This document shows positions 46,701 to 58,850 of a stretch of DNA of 64,000 nt, piece after piece. The position numbers and the translations under genes were made by a program. The notes below the pieces were generated by a model. The model was not told where the DNA came from and ran no database searches. It saw only the letters and a program-made list of their open reading frames with translations. The stretch comes from Brachypodium distachyon. Lineage: Eukaryota; Streptophyta; Magnoliopsida; Poales; Poaceae. The DNA lies in contig NC_016134.3 of the NCBI RefSeq assembly GCF_000005505.3, positions 13,870,624 to 13,934,623 on the forward strand, read 5' to 3'. The first letter of the stretch is position 1. Each line of letters opens with the position of its first letter.

Positions 46701-47822
46701 CTCACCCTGCTTGCTCCTCTGCGGCTCTGCCCACTCTTCTCTCCCCGAAATTTCTGTTCTTTAGTTTAGAGCTAGTTGATTAGTGTAAAAAAGCCAAATT
46801 AATCTGTGATGAGTTGAGTACAAATCAAATGAATATGTCATGAATTGATATTCCCCTTCAATAATCTGCTGGTCCAATTTAATTTTGTACAAATCAAATG
46901 AATATGTGATGAATTGAATATCTTGAAGATTTAATCATGCGAGCCTCAGATCAATCAACCCTTTCATTTGGTATGTTGTCTTTTGCAATGCATTACCTTA
47001 GTAGTTGAGCGGTTGAATATTGTGTCCAAACTATTAGCAATTATCTTGGAATTTTTTTGGCCCGAGACGTGAGCATTTTCTGGCTCAGCCATTGGGTTCA
47101 GTCGCCTTGTGTAGCATGACCTGCTTTTATGTCGGGAGAGGGAGTGAGGGGTCGATTAGTCTCTCGAGAGTTTATTCAAATAACGGTGAAATAACTTACA
47201 ACCACCCCTTGGGTGTATTTCTAGCCTTATACATGGTCCATGACAATTGACAAAAGAACATGTATGCCCATTGGCGAGAGGGTATGATGGGAAGAATTTC
47301 CTGAATTTATTTTAGTTCTATACAAAACACACACATGGATATTAGAGTAAGTTGCAGAGTTATATAGTCCAGAGCAAAGCCAAGTTCTAAGCAAAAAAAA
47401 TTGGGGGCAGGAACCGCCCCATTTTTCTTTTAATAGACAGCATTAGCTATACACAACCAATTAACCATCATGCGGTTTTAGAGTAAGATACAGAGTTATA
47501 TAGTCCAGAGCAAAGCCAAGTGCTAAGCAATTTTTTTGGGGGGCAGGAACCCACCCCATTTTTCATTTAATAGATGGAAAAACATCACACACACAAACAC
47601 AAAACTTATAGTTACATTTAGACACCCCAGCTGGCTGCAGAGAAAAGAATCCTCACATTTGAATACAAACACACATAGGAGCGTAATCAAGTTCTTCGCA
47701 CACAGGCAGAATAAAAAATAGTAAAGCATACGTGAATGGACGAACCAATCCTGCTGAATTGATAGACAGCCTTGTAAGCTTGAAATGAAGGAAGCGCAGA
47801 TGAACTTGCCTGCTTGACCTCA
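46701..47822 (-). repeat. AT-rich shared segment and 3' flank of NLR copy 3
   Basis: Same order as 33701-34788 then the NLR 3' flank. The shared 3' UTR signature (gacaccccagctggctgcag near 47620) lies about 200 bases past the stop codon. No gene frame is seen. Confidence 0.5.
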
Positions 47823-50800
47823 CTAGCACCATATTCCATTATCATCAATGAAGTTTGGATGTGCTTCTATGGCTTGCTTCACCTGATCTGGTAGCCTGAT
47901 ACCATCACTGAACACCATTTTCTTCAACTTGGGAAGGTTGTTGGTTCCCGAGAGAGACTTTATCTCATCGATGAGCCAGACGATTGTTTCAAGCTTAGGA
48001 GTTTCCCCAGTTTCGAAGTCGATGTCGGTGATGCCACCTCCTTCAACAAGAAGATACTTGAGATTTTGGAACCCATTGGTCTGGATTATAAGCTTGTTCT
48101 CAGTGTGTAATTTAACGTGCCGAAGCCTGAGGCCACGTAGATTGGGCAAACCTGCGAGGGACTCCATATCATCCTGGTCCAACAAGGTGTTATGAAGAGT
48201 TACCTTGGCAAGTTTGTGGCAGCCTCTAGCAAAGAATGAAAGAAGACGACCATACATTGTGACTCCACTGATGCTCAGGCTTTCAAGAATCTTGGGTGTG
48301 TTCTTACAATGTCCACTCATAGCATCGATGTCAGGAGTAGTAGCAACTGCCTCGCTAGCAGGCAAAGCATTGATCTCGATTGACAGAGACACAAGGCACT
48401 CATTCAGATCGCTGATCCCTTGGAGTAAGTTGTCAAGTTGAGCTTTGCAGTCATAAATGACCACACCAAATACCCTCAGTTGCCATAGCTGGCCAATCTC
48501 TCTTAGCTCTGTAGCATGATGTTTTGATGCCTGTACATGGGACAGCACTTCCAGGTCCGTCATTTTCCTGACCTTGTGAGGCATCTCAACAGTGGAAAGT
48601 ATGCTGGCATCACCACCACCAGTGTCATTGGAGCATGCACTTCGACCAGCCAGCAGACGCTTCAGCTTCAGTAGCATGAGCTGTTTTATGGCGGAGGCGT
48701 TCATAGGAGTCCGCCTGATGTCCAATACCTCCAGCTGCTGCAGCCTGTTGATCTCCTTAGGCAGCTCAGTGACATCCGTGTTCCGTAAGCTCAGATACTT
48801 GAGCAGTATTAACAAGGTGCACACGTTCCTAAGCCAGCGTTGGTTGTGTCTCAGGGATGCACAACCTTCCAGATCCAGGACCTTGATGAGCTTTAATTGA
48901 GATGATGCATTGGATGGTTGCTTCAGGAAGTCGACTATGCTGTCCGAGGGACGGAGCCGAATGTTGCTGAGAATGGAGAAGTGGCGAGCCAAGTGCCGAG
49001 ACAGGCGTGTGTCCAGAATGTGTTCTTTCCTGGCCATCTTGGTGATGAAGCTGTACACCAGTGGATGCAACGTAATGCTCTTCACCTTCCCGCCAGCATC
49101 GATGTCACTAGGACAGACAAGCCATAAGTCGGCAAATACATCAAAACAACGCTCCGCCTGGCTTACTGAACTGGACCAGTCTTGTCTAGTTACCAGTCCT
49201 TCTGCAACCCACCGACCTATTAACCTTGTCCGGTCTATCTTCTCATCTTTGTGGAAGATTGCTAGATACAGCAAGCAGGTCTTGTAATCCCTAGGCAAGT
49301 CGTTGTAGGAGAACTTGATCATCTTGTACGCATTAGTTTGCACGGATCCTCCGAACATGAGGCTGTTGCTCAACTTGTCGAGTTCTTCTCTGCGCCTCAT
49401 TGGATTGGCAAACAGAGCATGGATGAACATCTTTATGCAGAACACATCATGCATCCTGCACTTCTCCAAGATCTCATGAAAAATTGTGGCGCTGTACCTG
49501 TCGTCGTCATTCACATGCCGATTTGTAAGTTGGAGTGCTGTATGGTGGTAGTATTCAATAGAAGAGTACACGATAGGCTCCGTCCCATAGCAAAAGTCGT
49601 TAGCACTTTGCATGTATTTTGTGGTAACTACCACTGCCATTGAAGTGCAACCCAACTCTCGCAAGGCCTTTGCTGTCTCTTCCCATTTGTAGCCATAGGC
49701 ATTTATTAGAACGACCAGTGTCCTTGTACCTTGCAGATGCTTTCTAACCCTCCCTATGGTTTCTTGAGTCAACACATGCTCTTTGATCCTCTTCAGGACT
49801 TGTTTAATTCTCTCCCTGCAGTACTGCTCATCCTCACCCGGCGAGTGGGGTGATTCTTGCGCTGATTTATCTTGCTGATGAAGTGACGTCATTGGCAGCA
49901 GCTCCGGCTGGATCTGCACTTGAATCTTCAGCGTTATGTCTTTAATATTCTTCACGATATGATCCTCGCCGTGTTTATTTGCGGCTGCCTTCGCAAATGT
50001 GGTGGCCTGCTTGGGAAGAAGCTCCTGCAGGATGGCTATGAATTCGGGGTGATGCTCCAGGTGACCAATCCTGCAGAAGCCATTTTCAGCAGCTGATTCC
50101 AGATATTTCTTCGTCTTCTCCATGGTATCTTCAAGGATCGTCTTTTCCTGGGTTTGATCGTCGACCGCCAGGACGGCTGCGTCCTGGAGTAGCAACTGCA
50201 AGATGCGGCACAGTACCCCCATTGGTTCAACGTGGTAACCTTTATTACCGGCTTCCTCCAGGTGCTCTTCGATCTTCTCGTTGATCTTTGAAATCTTGTC
50301 GATTTCTTCCTCGATCAGGCTGATCTCATCGTGGACTTCTTCCTCGATCATGCTGCTCTCATCGTGGACTTCTTCCTCAATCATGCTGATCTCATTGTAG
50401 ACTTCTTCCTCGCCAGATTCCTCCACTGATTCATCAGCCTCCAGAGCCTGCAGGATGTCACCAAGAAATTCCCTGGGTTCTTGCGGGCAAAACTGGTCCT
50501 GTAAAAAGAAGATGTGGTCGAACTTTTCCGTGACGGCATCATGACCCAACGCTTCATCTATAATATCTTTCCCTTCCTCTTCATCTGGTGCTGCAATGGC
50601 TATGGTTGGAATTGACCATCCTCGTGTTGATGTTGGAGCCAGTGCATTAACTTTTCAGCGCACTTCCAAAGAAGGCGAGGCTCGGAAAAGGCTAGCTCCC
50701 GTCGTGGATCATCGTTTGTTGCCCGGTAGTAGTCTTCTTCCAAGTCATGGTCTCCTTCAGCTACTCCAGCCACAGCTTGAAACGTCGCCTCGGCCGGCGA

Positions 50801-51262
50801 CATGAGCAGCTTATCGGAGTCGGCTGTCTTTGCCGGGACCTCAACGCCGTACCGCAGCCGCCGCTCGCCTACATCGCGCGCCCGGGCTTTGAGGTCGCGC
50901 AGCTGGGTGGCTGCGAGGTGCTGGGCCAGTGTCTTCTTCAAAAACCAAGGCACCCACCACACGTAACCCAGCAGGATCCCTCTGGCGCGGTACACCGCCG
51001 GATCACGGCGCCGGAGGTAGATGTCGATGGAGTTGCTGCAGTCGTGGGCGAGGTCGCGGACCTGCTTCATCCACGTGCTCACCTGCTCGTCGTGCTCCCC
51101 GCTGCGCGGAGTCTTCCTGGCGAGGTGCATGAGGAAGCTGTTCATGCTCTCCATCTCCTCCTTGATGAACTGCACATCGCCACCCACACCGCCCAGCAGC
51201 TGAGCCTCGTCGCGGATGACGCTCAACAGTGAGCGGACCGCGCCCCCGGCGAGTTCAGCCAT
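47823..51262 (-). pseudogene. NLR-like copy 3, open except for one 1-bp deletion
   Basis: From ATG at 51262 the coiled-coil part reads 220 codons to FQP-stop. Against copy 4 a single base is missing at 50605/50606; the frame then continues unbroken from about 50600 to 47823 (908 codons from an internal ATG at 50549). The second part has the acidic insert, kinase-2-like RTLVVLIN, AVVVTTK, CLLYLAIF, RWVAEG, the MHD position LHPLV and LRRs to FIDDNGIWC. The acidic insert has three 11-residue repeats (EEEVHDEISMI-like) where copy 4 has one. A sequencing error or natural allele could make this gene intact, so it may be functional. If the lesion is real, an N-terminal coiled-coil-only protein could be made. 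Confidence 0.85.
50307..50415 (-). repeat. 33-bp minisatellite coding the acidic repeat in copy 3
   Basis: Three tandem 33-bp units (cttcttcctcgatcatgctg-like on the plus strand) encode IEEEVHDEISM-type repeats. Copies 1 and 4 have one unit at this place. The repeat keeps the frame, so the acidic coil can lengthen by 11 residues per unit. Confidence 0.75.
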
Positions 51263-51500
51263 CGAGCGCAGCTGCTGGCACGTACTCTGCCTAGGTTAGG
51301 CACTGGTTTCACTAGTTTAGCATGATTTAGGTAATTATTGCGCCAAAAGGAGGTCAAGGAGGATTGCAACAAGGTGTGGACGATATGTGGGTGGATGCAG
51401 TTGACTATGCCAAATCAGTATGCATTGTGGTGAGTAGCTGGGCCCATAGGATTGATGCTCAGTCAGTATGCATTATTCTTTTATCAGCAAAAGAATTAGT
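51263..51500 (-). promoter_or_regulatory. upstream region of NLR copy 3
   Basis: Matches the upstream sequence of copy 4 (63880-64000): tagtttagcatg, attgcgccaa, aaggaggattgcaacaaggtgtggacgatatg. The words gtgagtagctggg and cataggattgatgc recur upstream of copy 2. This conserved block of about 120 bp is the best candidate for the shared promoter and 5' UTR. Confidence 0.5.
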
Positions 51501-52235
51501 AAACATCTATACAACTAACCCACGCGGCCGTGGGTCACGCTTGCTACTAGTCTTTTTTTAAGTAGTTTTTTCAGTAAAAATTTCCGTCCAAAAGCAACTA
51601 AAAGAACTGCAGCAGGAACAGGTGCAAAAACATAATAGGAATCGTCCAATTTGAACTAGGGCAGAAACTACCTAAACCTGAAAGTTGTTGATAAACGTAT
51701 CCATTAGCGTTCCGCTTTTGAATTCAAAGGAGCAATACTCACCACTAATCCCTCTAAACTGTCTTGAAGTGCATGCTTGTTAGATTATCTTTGTAAGAGT
51801 AGCATGTATGAGGACCTAAGTGCCGAACTGTGGTAATAAAGATGTGTGCTCTCCTTGCCGAGACACAGTTTTACAAGTTTTGAGCAATGAGGGAATCAAA
51901 TCTTTTGAGATATCATATGAGAAATTCTCTATACAAGAAACCTGTATGTTTTTCTTGTAGTTTGGATTGTGGTACTTATCCTAACCTTCAGGCTATGTAA
52001 ATGTTTCAGGTCTCATATCACAGGTGTTTCCATTGCTTCGTTGGAGTATTTGACCACTTGTGCACGCATTGGCTGGCTTCCTAGTGACTGGGCAGCTTGG
52101 ATTCATAATATTATCAAATTTCTATTTGGTGTCAGAGCCTCCTCAAACCCTATCTCATCTTGATCCACTACCGGATTCGCCACCGTTGCCGAGTGCCTGA
52201 GGTGACACACTTCTTTGGTAGACAGTGATCTCTAC
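51501..52235. other. intergenic, no gene seen
   Basis: AT-rich. A sequence tttggtgtcagagcctcc at 52125-52143 looks like a primer-binding site, but no LTR ends beside it were found. No supportable open frame. Confidence 0.4.
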
Positions 52236-52240
52236 CGCCG

Positions 52241-52878
52241 TGTCAGGGGGATGACCCCGAGTAGGGTCATAGCGACATAACTCTATCCGAGATGACGGAG
52301 GCAAAACCGTCATAGTTACATATGCCGGCATCCTAAAGTTAAACTAACATTAAGCAGGCATCCCGGGCGTATGTCGGCATGGCTATCTTGTCTTATGAGT
52401 TCGCAGAATAAGGACGAGCACTTTGATCTCGGCGATAGCCGAGATCACTTAACGGTCTTATCCTGACCACGCGGTGCAAAATAAGCAGCGCCATCATCAT
52501 CTCAGAAAAGCGGTCAACGCCTCCGTACCGGTGTCAGGTGACCACGCTAGAGAAGCACCGAAGGAGAATCTCTGCCGGAAGCCGGCAGAGGATAGCTGTA
52601 CCCGTAGCAGACTGGCAGGGAAAACTAAAGTTGTCTTGTCCCCTGCAGTACTGTCTGGAGGGAAACAAGCCGCGTGCCCGGCGGGGCCCAAGGAAGATGA
52701 CGTTAGACTGGGTAAGTCTGTGTGCCTCGACAAGAGGGCTCCGAACCTGGATAAATCTGTGTGTGCTTGTGCGTTTCGTGCGTGTTTTCCTTCACGTCCT
52801 CCCTCCTCCGGATCCTCCTTCATCCATCGGTCCCAAATTAAGCCATCCTATGGCATCTGCCGTGACGCCACCACAACA
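52241..52878 (+). repeat. 5' LTR of the non-autonomous gypsy element
   Basis: Starts TGTCAGGGGGATGACC and ends CCACCACAACA. Compared with the 3' LTR it lacks the segment with the likely TATA box, which suggests that it cannot drive transcription. Confidence 0.85.
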
Positions 52879-52888
52879 GTTGGCGCCC

Positions 52889-54930
52889 ACCATGGGGCCA
52901 GCAGCGGCGCTGGCTGGAGTTTTCATTCGGACGGGAAGCTTCCTCGTCACCGGAGAGCGCGTGGTCTTCGGTTTGGTCCAGAGATTTGGCGCTCTGGGTT
53001 TCATCAACAACAACGCGGGCTGCTTCAACGGCACACCGCTTCCCTGTGCAGGCCGCTTCATCAACTTCGGCATGCACGAGGTTTATGTTGCTACTGACAG
53101 CCCTTGCAGGTACCCAGAGCAGGTGGTGATGGCCGAAGATCCCCCCGCCATCTGCACGGTTCGCGGCCGGCATGCCGACTGCCCCGCTGACCATGTGGAG
53201 GTTATGGTGACGGCTCATGGCGCTGATGCGGGAAGGGACACTGCAGGAAGTGGCGCGGTCCCAACCAAGTCCGGAAGAACGGTGGAGCTCCCCTTGGAGA
53301 AGCCGGAGAACATTGCCGCTCAAGCTGGCACATCAGCTCTGCCGTTGAAGCCAACTCAGATCCAGGCCTCCATCGAGCGGCTGACCGCACCTGTGGTGTT
53401 GAACGCTAACCCGGCCCAGCTGCAGGTGGAATTGGAGTTGGAGAGACAGAAGCTGCTAAAGGAAGCAGTCGACGTCGCCAACACCCGACAACAGCTCGAC
53501 ATCTCGCTCCGTGAGTATAACAAAGCTCATGGTTTCAGTTCTACTACATTTACTAACCTAGTAGAGTTGGAAAGGTGCGTAACCGTGACAAGAATTTGAA
53601 TGCCGAGATGATAAGAGATGGCAGGGGTGCGCCGGCAGTATCGGCAAGTTTTGCCTCGGCACTGAAGCCGAAATACAATACCCCTGTCAAAAATCTCAGC
53701 GCTGCCGAGGCTGAGGCTGAGGAGTTGCCAAATCTTATGGGAGAGGCACTTCGGCAGCAGCAGCTGCGTGTGAAAGAACTGCTCCAAACAGCTAATGAGC
53801 AGAATGAGGCATACATGAGAATGCACGGTAAACCCGGTGCATCACAAGTCATTCACTCGGCTGCAGATGCTGGTGGCCGGGTTGACAAGCAAGCATCCTC
53901 ACCTGGTGGCAAACGGGACAAAAGCATTAACTCTGGCCGGGATAAGCAGCTGGAGCGTTATGACCCAGCTCTAGCCGAAAAACAAATAGTCAGGAGGGTT
54001 GATGACAGCCAAAGTGGTCTGCGTCCCGGCGGTAATCGCCGAGATCAGCAGGAGCGTTACTCCTTTGATCATGGGCATCGACCTCGGGGTCCGCCACCCA
54101 ATACTGCTGCAGGTCAGCAGGGTGTCGGGCGCAACCCCCCTTATCGAGGCGAAGATCGTCGGTATGACTGTTACGATGACGGATACTCGGCCATGGGCGA
54201 CGAGGGTTATATTAGGCGAGAGCGTGATAATCTTGGCCCGCTCGGAGCCTGAGTTGGGAACAGACAAGTATCACCTCTGGATGCCCGGCATCGGCTTGAC
54301 AAAATTTACCTGTCCGAGCTTCTGGAGGAACAAGGCCCTCCGGGACCGCGTTGCTTCGCGCATCGGATCCTGAGGGAGAGACCAACCCCGGGTTTCCAGC
54401 TGCCCAGGGGTACGAGAACGTATGACGGCAGTACTAAGCCGGAAGATTGGCTGGAAGACTATGTCACAGCAGTGAGCGTGGCAGGCGGCAACCGCAGATG
54501 GGCGGTGCGTTATGTACCCCAGATGCTTGTAGGGACGGCAAGGATATGGCTGAACAATTTGCCGGAAAGCAGCATCAATTGCTGGATAGATTTTGAGGAA
54601 GCTTTTGTCAGCAATTTCACTAGCACTTACAAGAGGCCGAATCGTCCTTAACAGTTGTCCATGTGCAAGCAAAGAGACAACGAAACTGACCGGGATTACC
54701 TGACAAGGTGGAACAATCTCCGCAATTCCTGTGATGGGATAGTGAAATCACAGGCCATAGCATGGTTTGCTCAAGGATGTCGGCACGACAGCATGCTGTG
54801 GCAGAAGCTGCAAAGAGAGATGCCGGCTACTCTGTCTGAAATGATCAGGATCGTTGACATGTATGCGCTTGGTGATCCGACTCAAGACCCTGGATCCTGT
54901 GAAAAGCCGAGTTGCGGCGAGGAACGATAG
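52889..54930 (+). pseudogene. gypsy gag-type gene of the non-autonomous element, broken
   Basis: Three pieces. 52889-53599 opens shortly after the primer-binding site (MGPAAALAGVFIRTG; CAGRFINFGMHEVYV). 53575-54252 is charged and rich in Gln/Arg (EALRQQQLRVKELLQ; then RPGG, RGPPPN), a gag linker type. From about 54400 a Retrotrans_gag domain reads YDGSTKPEDWLEDY, ARIWLNNLP and WIDFEEAFVSNF, a TAA at 54649-54651, then NETDRDYLTRWNNLR and EMIRIVDMYALGDP to 54930. Gag would form particles and package RNA; if whole, it could rely on partner elements for polymerase. At least two frame changes and one stop are present. Confidence 0.8.
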
Positions 54931-55409
54931 TGGCGACGCCGCATTGAGTCATCGGCTTTGCGGCGTCGGGATTGTCCTTATCCGGGAGAACCTGTGGCCG
55001 GAACATGAAGTACCGGGACCACAGGTCGATGGAGGGCCAAAGGCCGAGGTAGCCTTCACAGCAAGTGACGAATGCCGAAAGAGTGAGGATGGCATTCGCC
55101 GGAAGGTGGTGCGGCTGGAGGCCAAAGAAATCTAGGAAGGTCCTAAAGAAATCGCTGGCAGGAAGAGTGAAGCCGCGTTCCAACTGCGAGAGAAAAACGA
55201 CGTGCTCACTAGCCTCCGGAGTTGGAACGAGCTCGTCGCTGGGAATCCGGCACTCAGTGTCCTCCGGGATCCGCCGGGAGCGGCGGAGCCACTGGATATC
55301 CGTCGGAGTCACATCCGAGCCCTCCCAGGCGGGCGCGCTCGGAGCCGGTCCTCTCCTCCGCCTGCGGGGCAGCAGGGTCGACGGCGGGGTTGCGGGAAGA
55401 CGATGCCAT
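54930..55409 (-). pseudogene. antisense 'putative gypsy type transposon' frame (PF04195-like)
   Basis: Antisense to gag and located 3' of it. An ATG at 55409 gives MASSSRNPAVDPAAPQ, then a frame change near 55310-55330, after which an open frame reads RRIPEDTECRIPSDELVPTP, FLSQLERGFTLPASDFFRTF, FFGLQPHHLPANAILTLSAF and WSRYFMF. These words are typical of a domain very common in grass genomes and associated with gypsy-type elements; its function is unknown. The C-terminal half after HRIQGLES is missing. Its placement inside two LTRs shows that the element carries it as cargo. Confidence 0.8.
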
Positions 55410-56161
55410 GACAGGAGAACGGATCTAGGGTTTGGAGGTTTGGTGAAGATGGTATTCGCGCGAGGCCCGAGCTAGCAGGTGAGTGCAGCGGAAGCTCAAA
55501 GGGGTGCGAGTGAACCGCCGGCGGCGAGCGAGTTCGGAGCTAGCAGTGGCGGTGGAGAGCGTGAGGAGCGAGAAGGCAGAGGAAGGCGAAGACTGTGAGG
55601 AGTGCGAAGGGTTTTCTGTCCACGCCCTCCTCCTGTTTTTATAGCCGTGGCGTAGTAATGGGGTGCGGGTTTTCCGTGCCCATCACCTTAGTGGCTAACT
55701 GGAAGATTGTGCATGATTTGGGGCAGTTACTCCCATCAAAGCGCACGCTCTGTTACTGCGCGGCGTGCCACCGAGAATCCCGCGAGATCCGGGAGGATAA
55801 GTGTCTGTGTGGGAACCGAAATTCCTCCCTTAATGGCTCTGTCGGCTTTGCTGTTTGACGGGACAGCACGCTCGCCCCAAAAAGCGCAATGGCAGTAACT
55901 CAAGCCTTATCCTCCTGTTAGTTTAAAAAAGTGCAGAGTTCAAATCGCGGGTGGCATCTATATCGGCAGAAGCGAGTTCTCAACTGTCGGCCATGGAAAG
56001 GACCCGGAATGTCGGAATGAACTGATCTCAGCTAGGAGAACCTGGGGTTGTCTCGGCATCCTTCTCAGCTGAACCCAAGTAGGCGTTGGTGGTCTATCCG
56101 TGGGAAACTGTCGTGGCCCGACATTCTTCTCTACCGGACCATAACAGCTTCGGGGACTAAG
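55410..56161. other. internal 3' region of the gypsy element, no coding seen
   Basis: Probably the promoter and 5' leader of the antisense frame (GC-rich 55480-55620; ttttatagccgtgg near 55637) and the tail before the 3' LTR (ttcggggactaag-tgttgggggg). Frames at 55595-55898 are short and not recognised. Confidence 0.45.
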
Positions 56162-56970
56162 TGTTGGGGGGATGACCCCGGGTAGGGTCATGACGACACT
56201 ACTCTAGCCGAGATGACGGAGGCAAAGTCGGCATAGTTACATATGCCGGCATCCTAAAGTTAAACTAACATTAAGCCGGCATCCCGGGCGTATGCCGGCA
56301 TGGCTATCTTGTCTTATGAGTTCGCAGGATAAGTACGAGCACTTTGATCTCGGCTCACCGAGATCCCTTAACGGTCTTATCCTGACCACGCGGTGCAAAG
56401 TAAAGGAGGGTCATTATCATCTCAGAAAAGCGGTCAGCGCCTGCGTGCCGGTGTCAGGTGACCACGCTAGAGAAGCACCGAAAGAGAATCTCTGACGGAA
56501 GCCGGCAGAGGATAGCTGTACCCGTAGCAGACTGATAGGGAAAAGTAAAATTGTCTTGTCCCCTACGGTACTGCCCGGAGGGAACCAAGCCGCGTGCCCG
56601 GCGGGACCCAAGGAAAATGACGTTAGACTCGGTCCAGATGTCAGTGTGACATGAGCGGCCTATAAATAAAACCTTACCCCTCTGTAGAGAGGGAGGGGAG
56701 CACTTAGGCGTCTAGGGTTTCCCCTTCTTCTTCTTCCTCGAGAATACAGCTCAAGGAGCGCCATTGTAGATCTTGCTTATCTCGGCTAATACAACAAAGC
56801 AGGAGTAGGAGTTTTACCTCGACAAGAGGGCTCCGAACCTGAGTAAATCTGTGTGTGCTTGTGCGTTTTGTGCGTGTTTCCCTTCACGTCCTCCCTCCTC
56901 CGGATCCTCCTTCGTCCATTGACACCAAGTTAAGTCATCCTATGGCATCTGCCGTGATACCACCACGACA
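56162..56970 (+). repeat. 3' LTR of the non-autonomous gypsy element
   Basis: Starts TGTTGGGGGGATGACC, carries a TATAAATAAA box near 56661, and ends CCACCACGACA. The gactaag tract before it may be part of the polypurine region. Confidence 0.85.
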
Positions 56971-56975
56971 CGCCG

Positions 56976-58850
56976 TCCAAGGATGAAGGAGCCGGCAGCG
57001 GTGTTGAGAAATGATGGATCCTCTCTGGTTAAAAGAGAGCAAGAACTAAGCTAGTCAAGAAGGAACAAGTCAATCCTAAGAACAAAGGGGGTGGAACACT
57101 AATTTGCAGGAAAATTTCACTAAAGCCTGCAGGTACAGTATACAAGTGTGGATTGGTGAGTATGGATCGGATCACCAAATCTGGGGTGGCGGCTTGCCTG
57201 GTCGGCTCTGTTTCCCGATCAAATTTGAAGTGCAGAAGCATACATGCATGGAAGATGTTGGGTAACATGTATTCTGGGGTTGATGATGATGGTTAGGCGT
57301 ACAGATTAATGTGGATGTGCCCAAATACGGGGATATATTATTGAAGAGTACGCTGACCAGCTGTAGCAATTGCGGGCATTATGATCCACTACAACTGACG
57401 TCTCCTGGTGACATTGAAATTGGCAAGGTGTGGCAGCAACACAGGAGAGGCACAAACTTCTCGAGGCCTTGTTCGGTTAGAGCAATCCCTGCATTGGAGT
57501 AACCGAACTGGGCCTGAAGGGGCTGCATCCATAATTTGAGCTCACGAGTGCATGACACTACACTACGTGTCATCAGACAACTTTGACTACTGTGGAGAGG
57601 GATACTTGAGCAATGACTCGAGAGAAAATTCAGCTAAGAGTGATGGCGGGCAGCAGCAACCCTATTAGGTCAGCCTCTTTGTCGGTGACAACAGGGTTGT
57701 TAAAATTATTGGGAGGTTCTCAGTAGCATCGTCTGACCACATGATTGTCAGTATCTCTAATACGTAACGTAATCTCTTTCACGGTTAAGCAGAGTCGCAT
57801 GGAAGTTTTGAAAGTATGCAAGAGTGGTTAGGTCATCATTTGCTAATTAAAGATGTGATGATTGCGACTCCAGTGTTTAGCTTTGCATGGATCGCATTCA
57901 AAACTCTTGCTTGCAGTGATCAGTAAAATATGCCACCAGCAATAATCCATTTGATCGGTTGAGTTATTTTATGACGAGCTGAAAGTCGTCGTCCAGGATT
58001 GCGACTTGCGATGATTATCCATTTGATTGGTTGCAGAGTCACGATAGGTTGAGTTATTTTATGACGAGCTGATGAAAGTCGTCGTCAAGGTTGCAGACTT
58101 CGATGGGGTACGTACAACTCATCATACCATTTATGTATAGTATGGTTTACTTGATCGCAACTAGTGCCAAAAATATATGTGCATGACAGGGCCCGATGAC
58201 ACCTACATTTACAATTTACAATGGAGAAAAGGTTAAGGAAGAAGTCATTGATAGAGAGCGTACTAATAATTTTCGAGCCTTTGGATGCAAAGACAACGTA
58301 AATTAGCTAGATGCATGCATGATTAATAATCTGGCGTGAATCAAACAGGCAAACAACATGCCGTCCTCGTACAGTTACTTTTGGTTGGGGGAGCGGGGGT
58401 ACAATCCCAACACCTGAGTTCAGATGTTTCCTTACAGTTTCCTATAAAAAAATGAGATCCAGAAAGCAACATAACATATATTGGAACTAATCGCACCCAG
58501 CATGTATCAACCTTTTGAAATCCGAATTACACATAATAATTAGATTATCATATCACACATCAATTTACATAATAATTGGACTGAGGTGGGCTCAAATCAC
58601 GCGGGGCTTTCTCGCCCGAGGAAAAGGACGGGATCTCCGGGGAATCGTGGTTGCCAAACGAGCCTTAATTGAGAGAAAGAAAGAAAGAAAGTTACTCATC
58701 ACAATGATATTTTTATTGGTGATCGCCAGAAAAGACAGGCAAGTACTCGATTATCGCATCTTCAGAAAAATAAAACTGAATGATTAAGTTTTTTTTAGAA
58801 CAACTGAATGATGAAGCTAGAAATGACAGGCAAGTCTTTTTTTGAATGAT
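56976..58850. other. intergenic, no gene recognised
   Basis: Mixed AT-rich DNA. A direct repeat of about 75 bp containing gttgagttattttatgacgagctg and aagtcgtcgtc lies at 57955-58095. A gccttgttcggtt word near 57468 is common at ends of hAT-like grass elements, but no partner end was found. Short open frames near 57029-57573 are not recognised. Confidence 0.45.

Larger units (their letters stand above)
52241..56970 (+). mobile_element. non-autonomous gypsy-type LTR element, complete with target duplication
   Basis: LTRs at 52241-52878 and 56162-56970 share ggggatgaccccg...gacgttagac and ccttcacgtcctccctcctcc. Flanking 5-mers are cgccg at 52236-52240 and 56971-56975. A primer-binding-site-like ttggcgcccaccatggggc follows the 5' LTR. 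The interior (3.3 kb) has gag-type sequence on the plus strand and an antisense frame of the 'putative gypsy type transposon' kind, but no protease, polymerase or integrase. The 5' LTR lacks about 190 bases present in the 3' LTR (56632-56820, which include the TATAAATAAA box), so the 5' promoter is gone. Confidence 0.88.

Noticed and set aside
47929..49643. Plus-strand open frames opposite NLR copies (also at 35389-35922, 60575-61837)
   Set aside because: They recur in every copy because they are antisense shadows of the conserved LRR coding sequence; no independent evidence.
52125..52143. Primer-binding-site-like tttggtgtcagagcc as evidence for another LTR element
   Set aside because: No LTR end precedes it, and the nearest LTR (52241) has its own primer-binding site at 52879.
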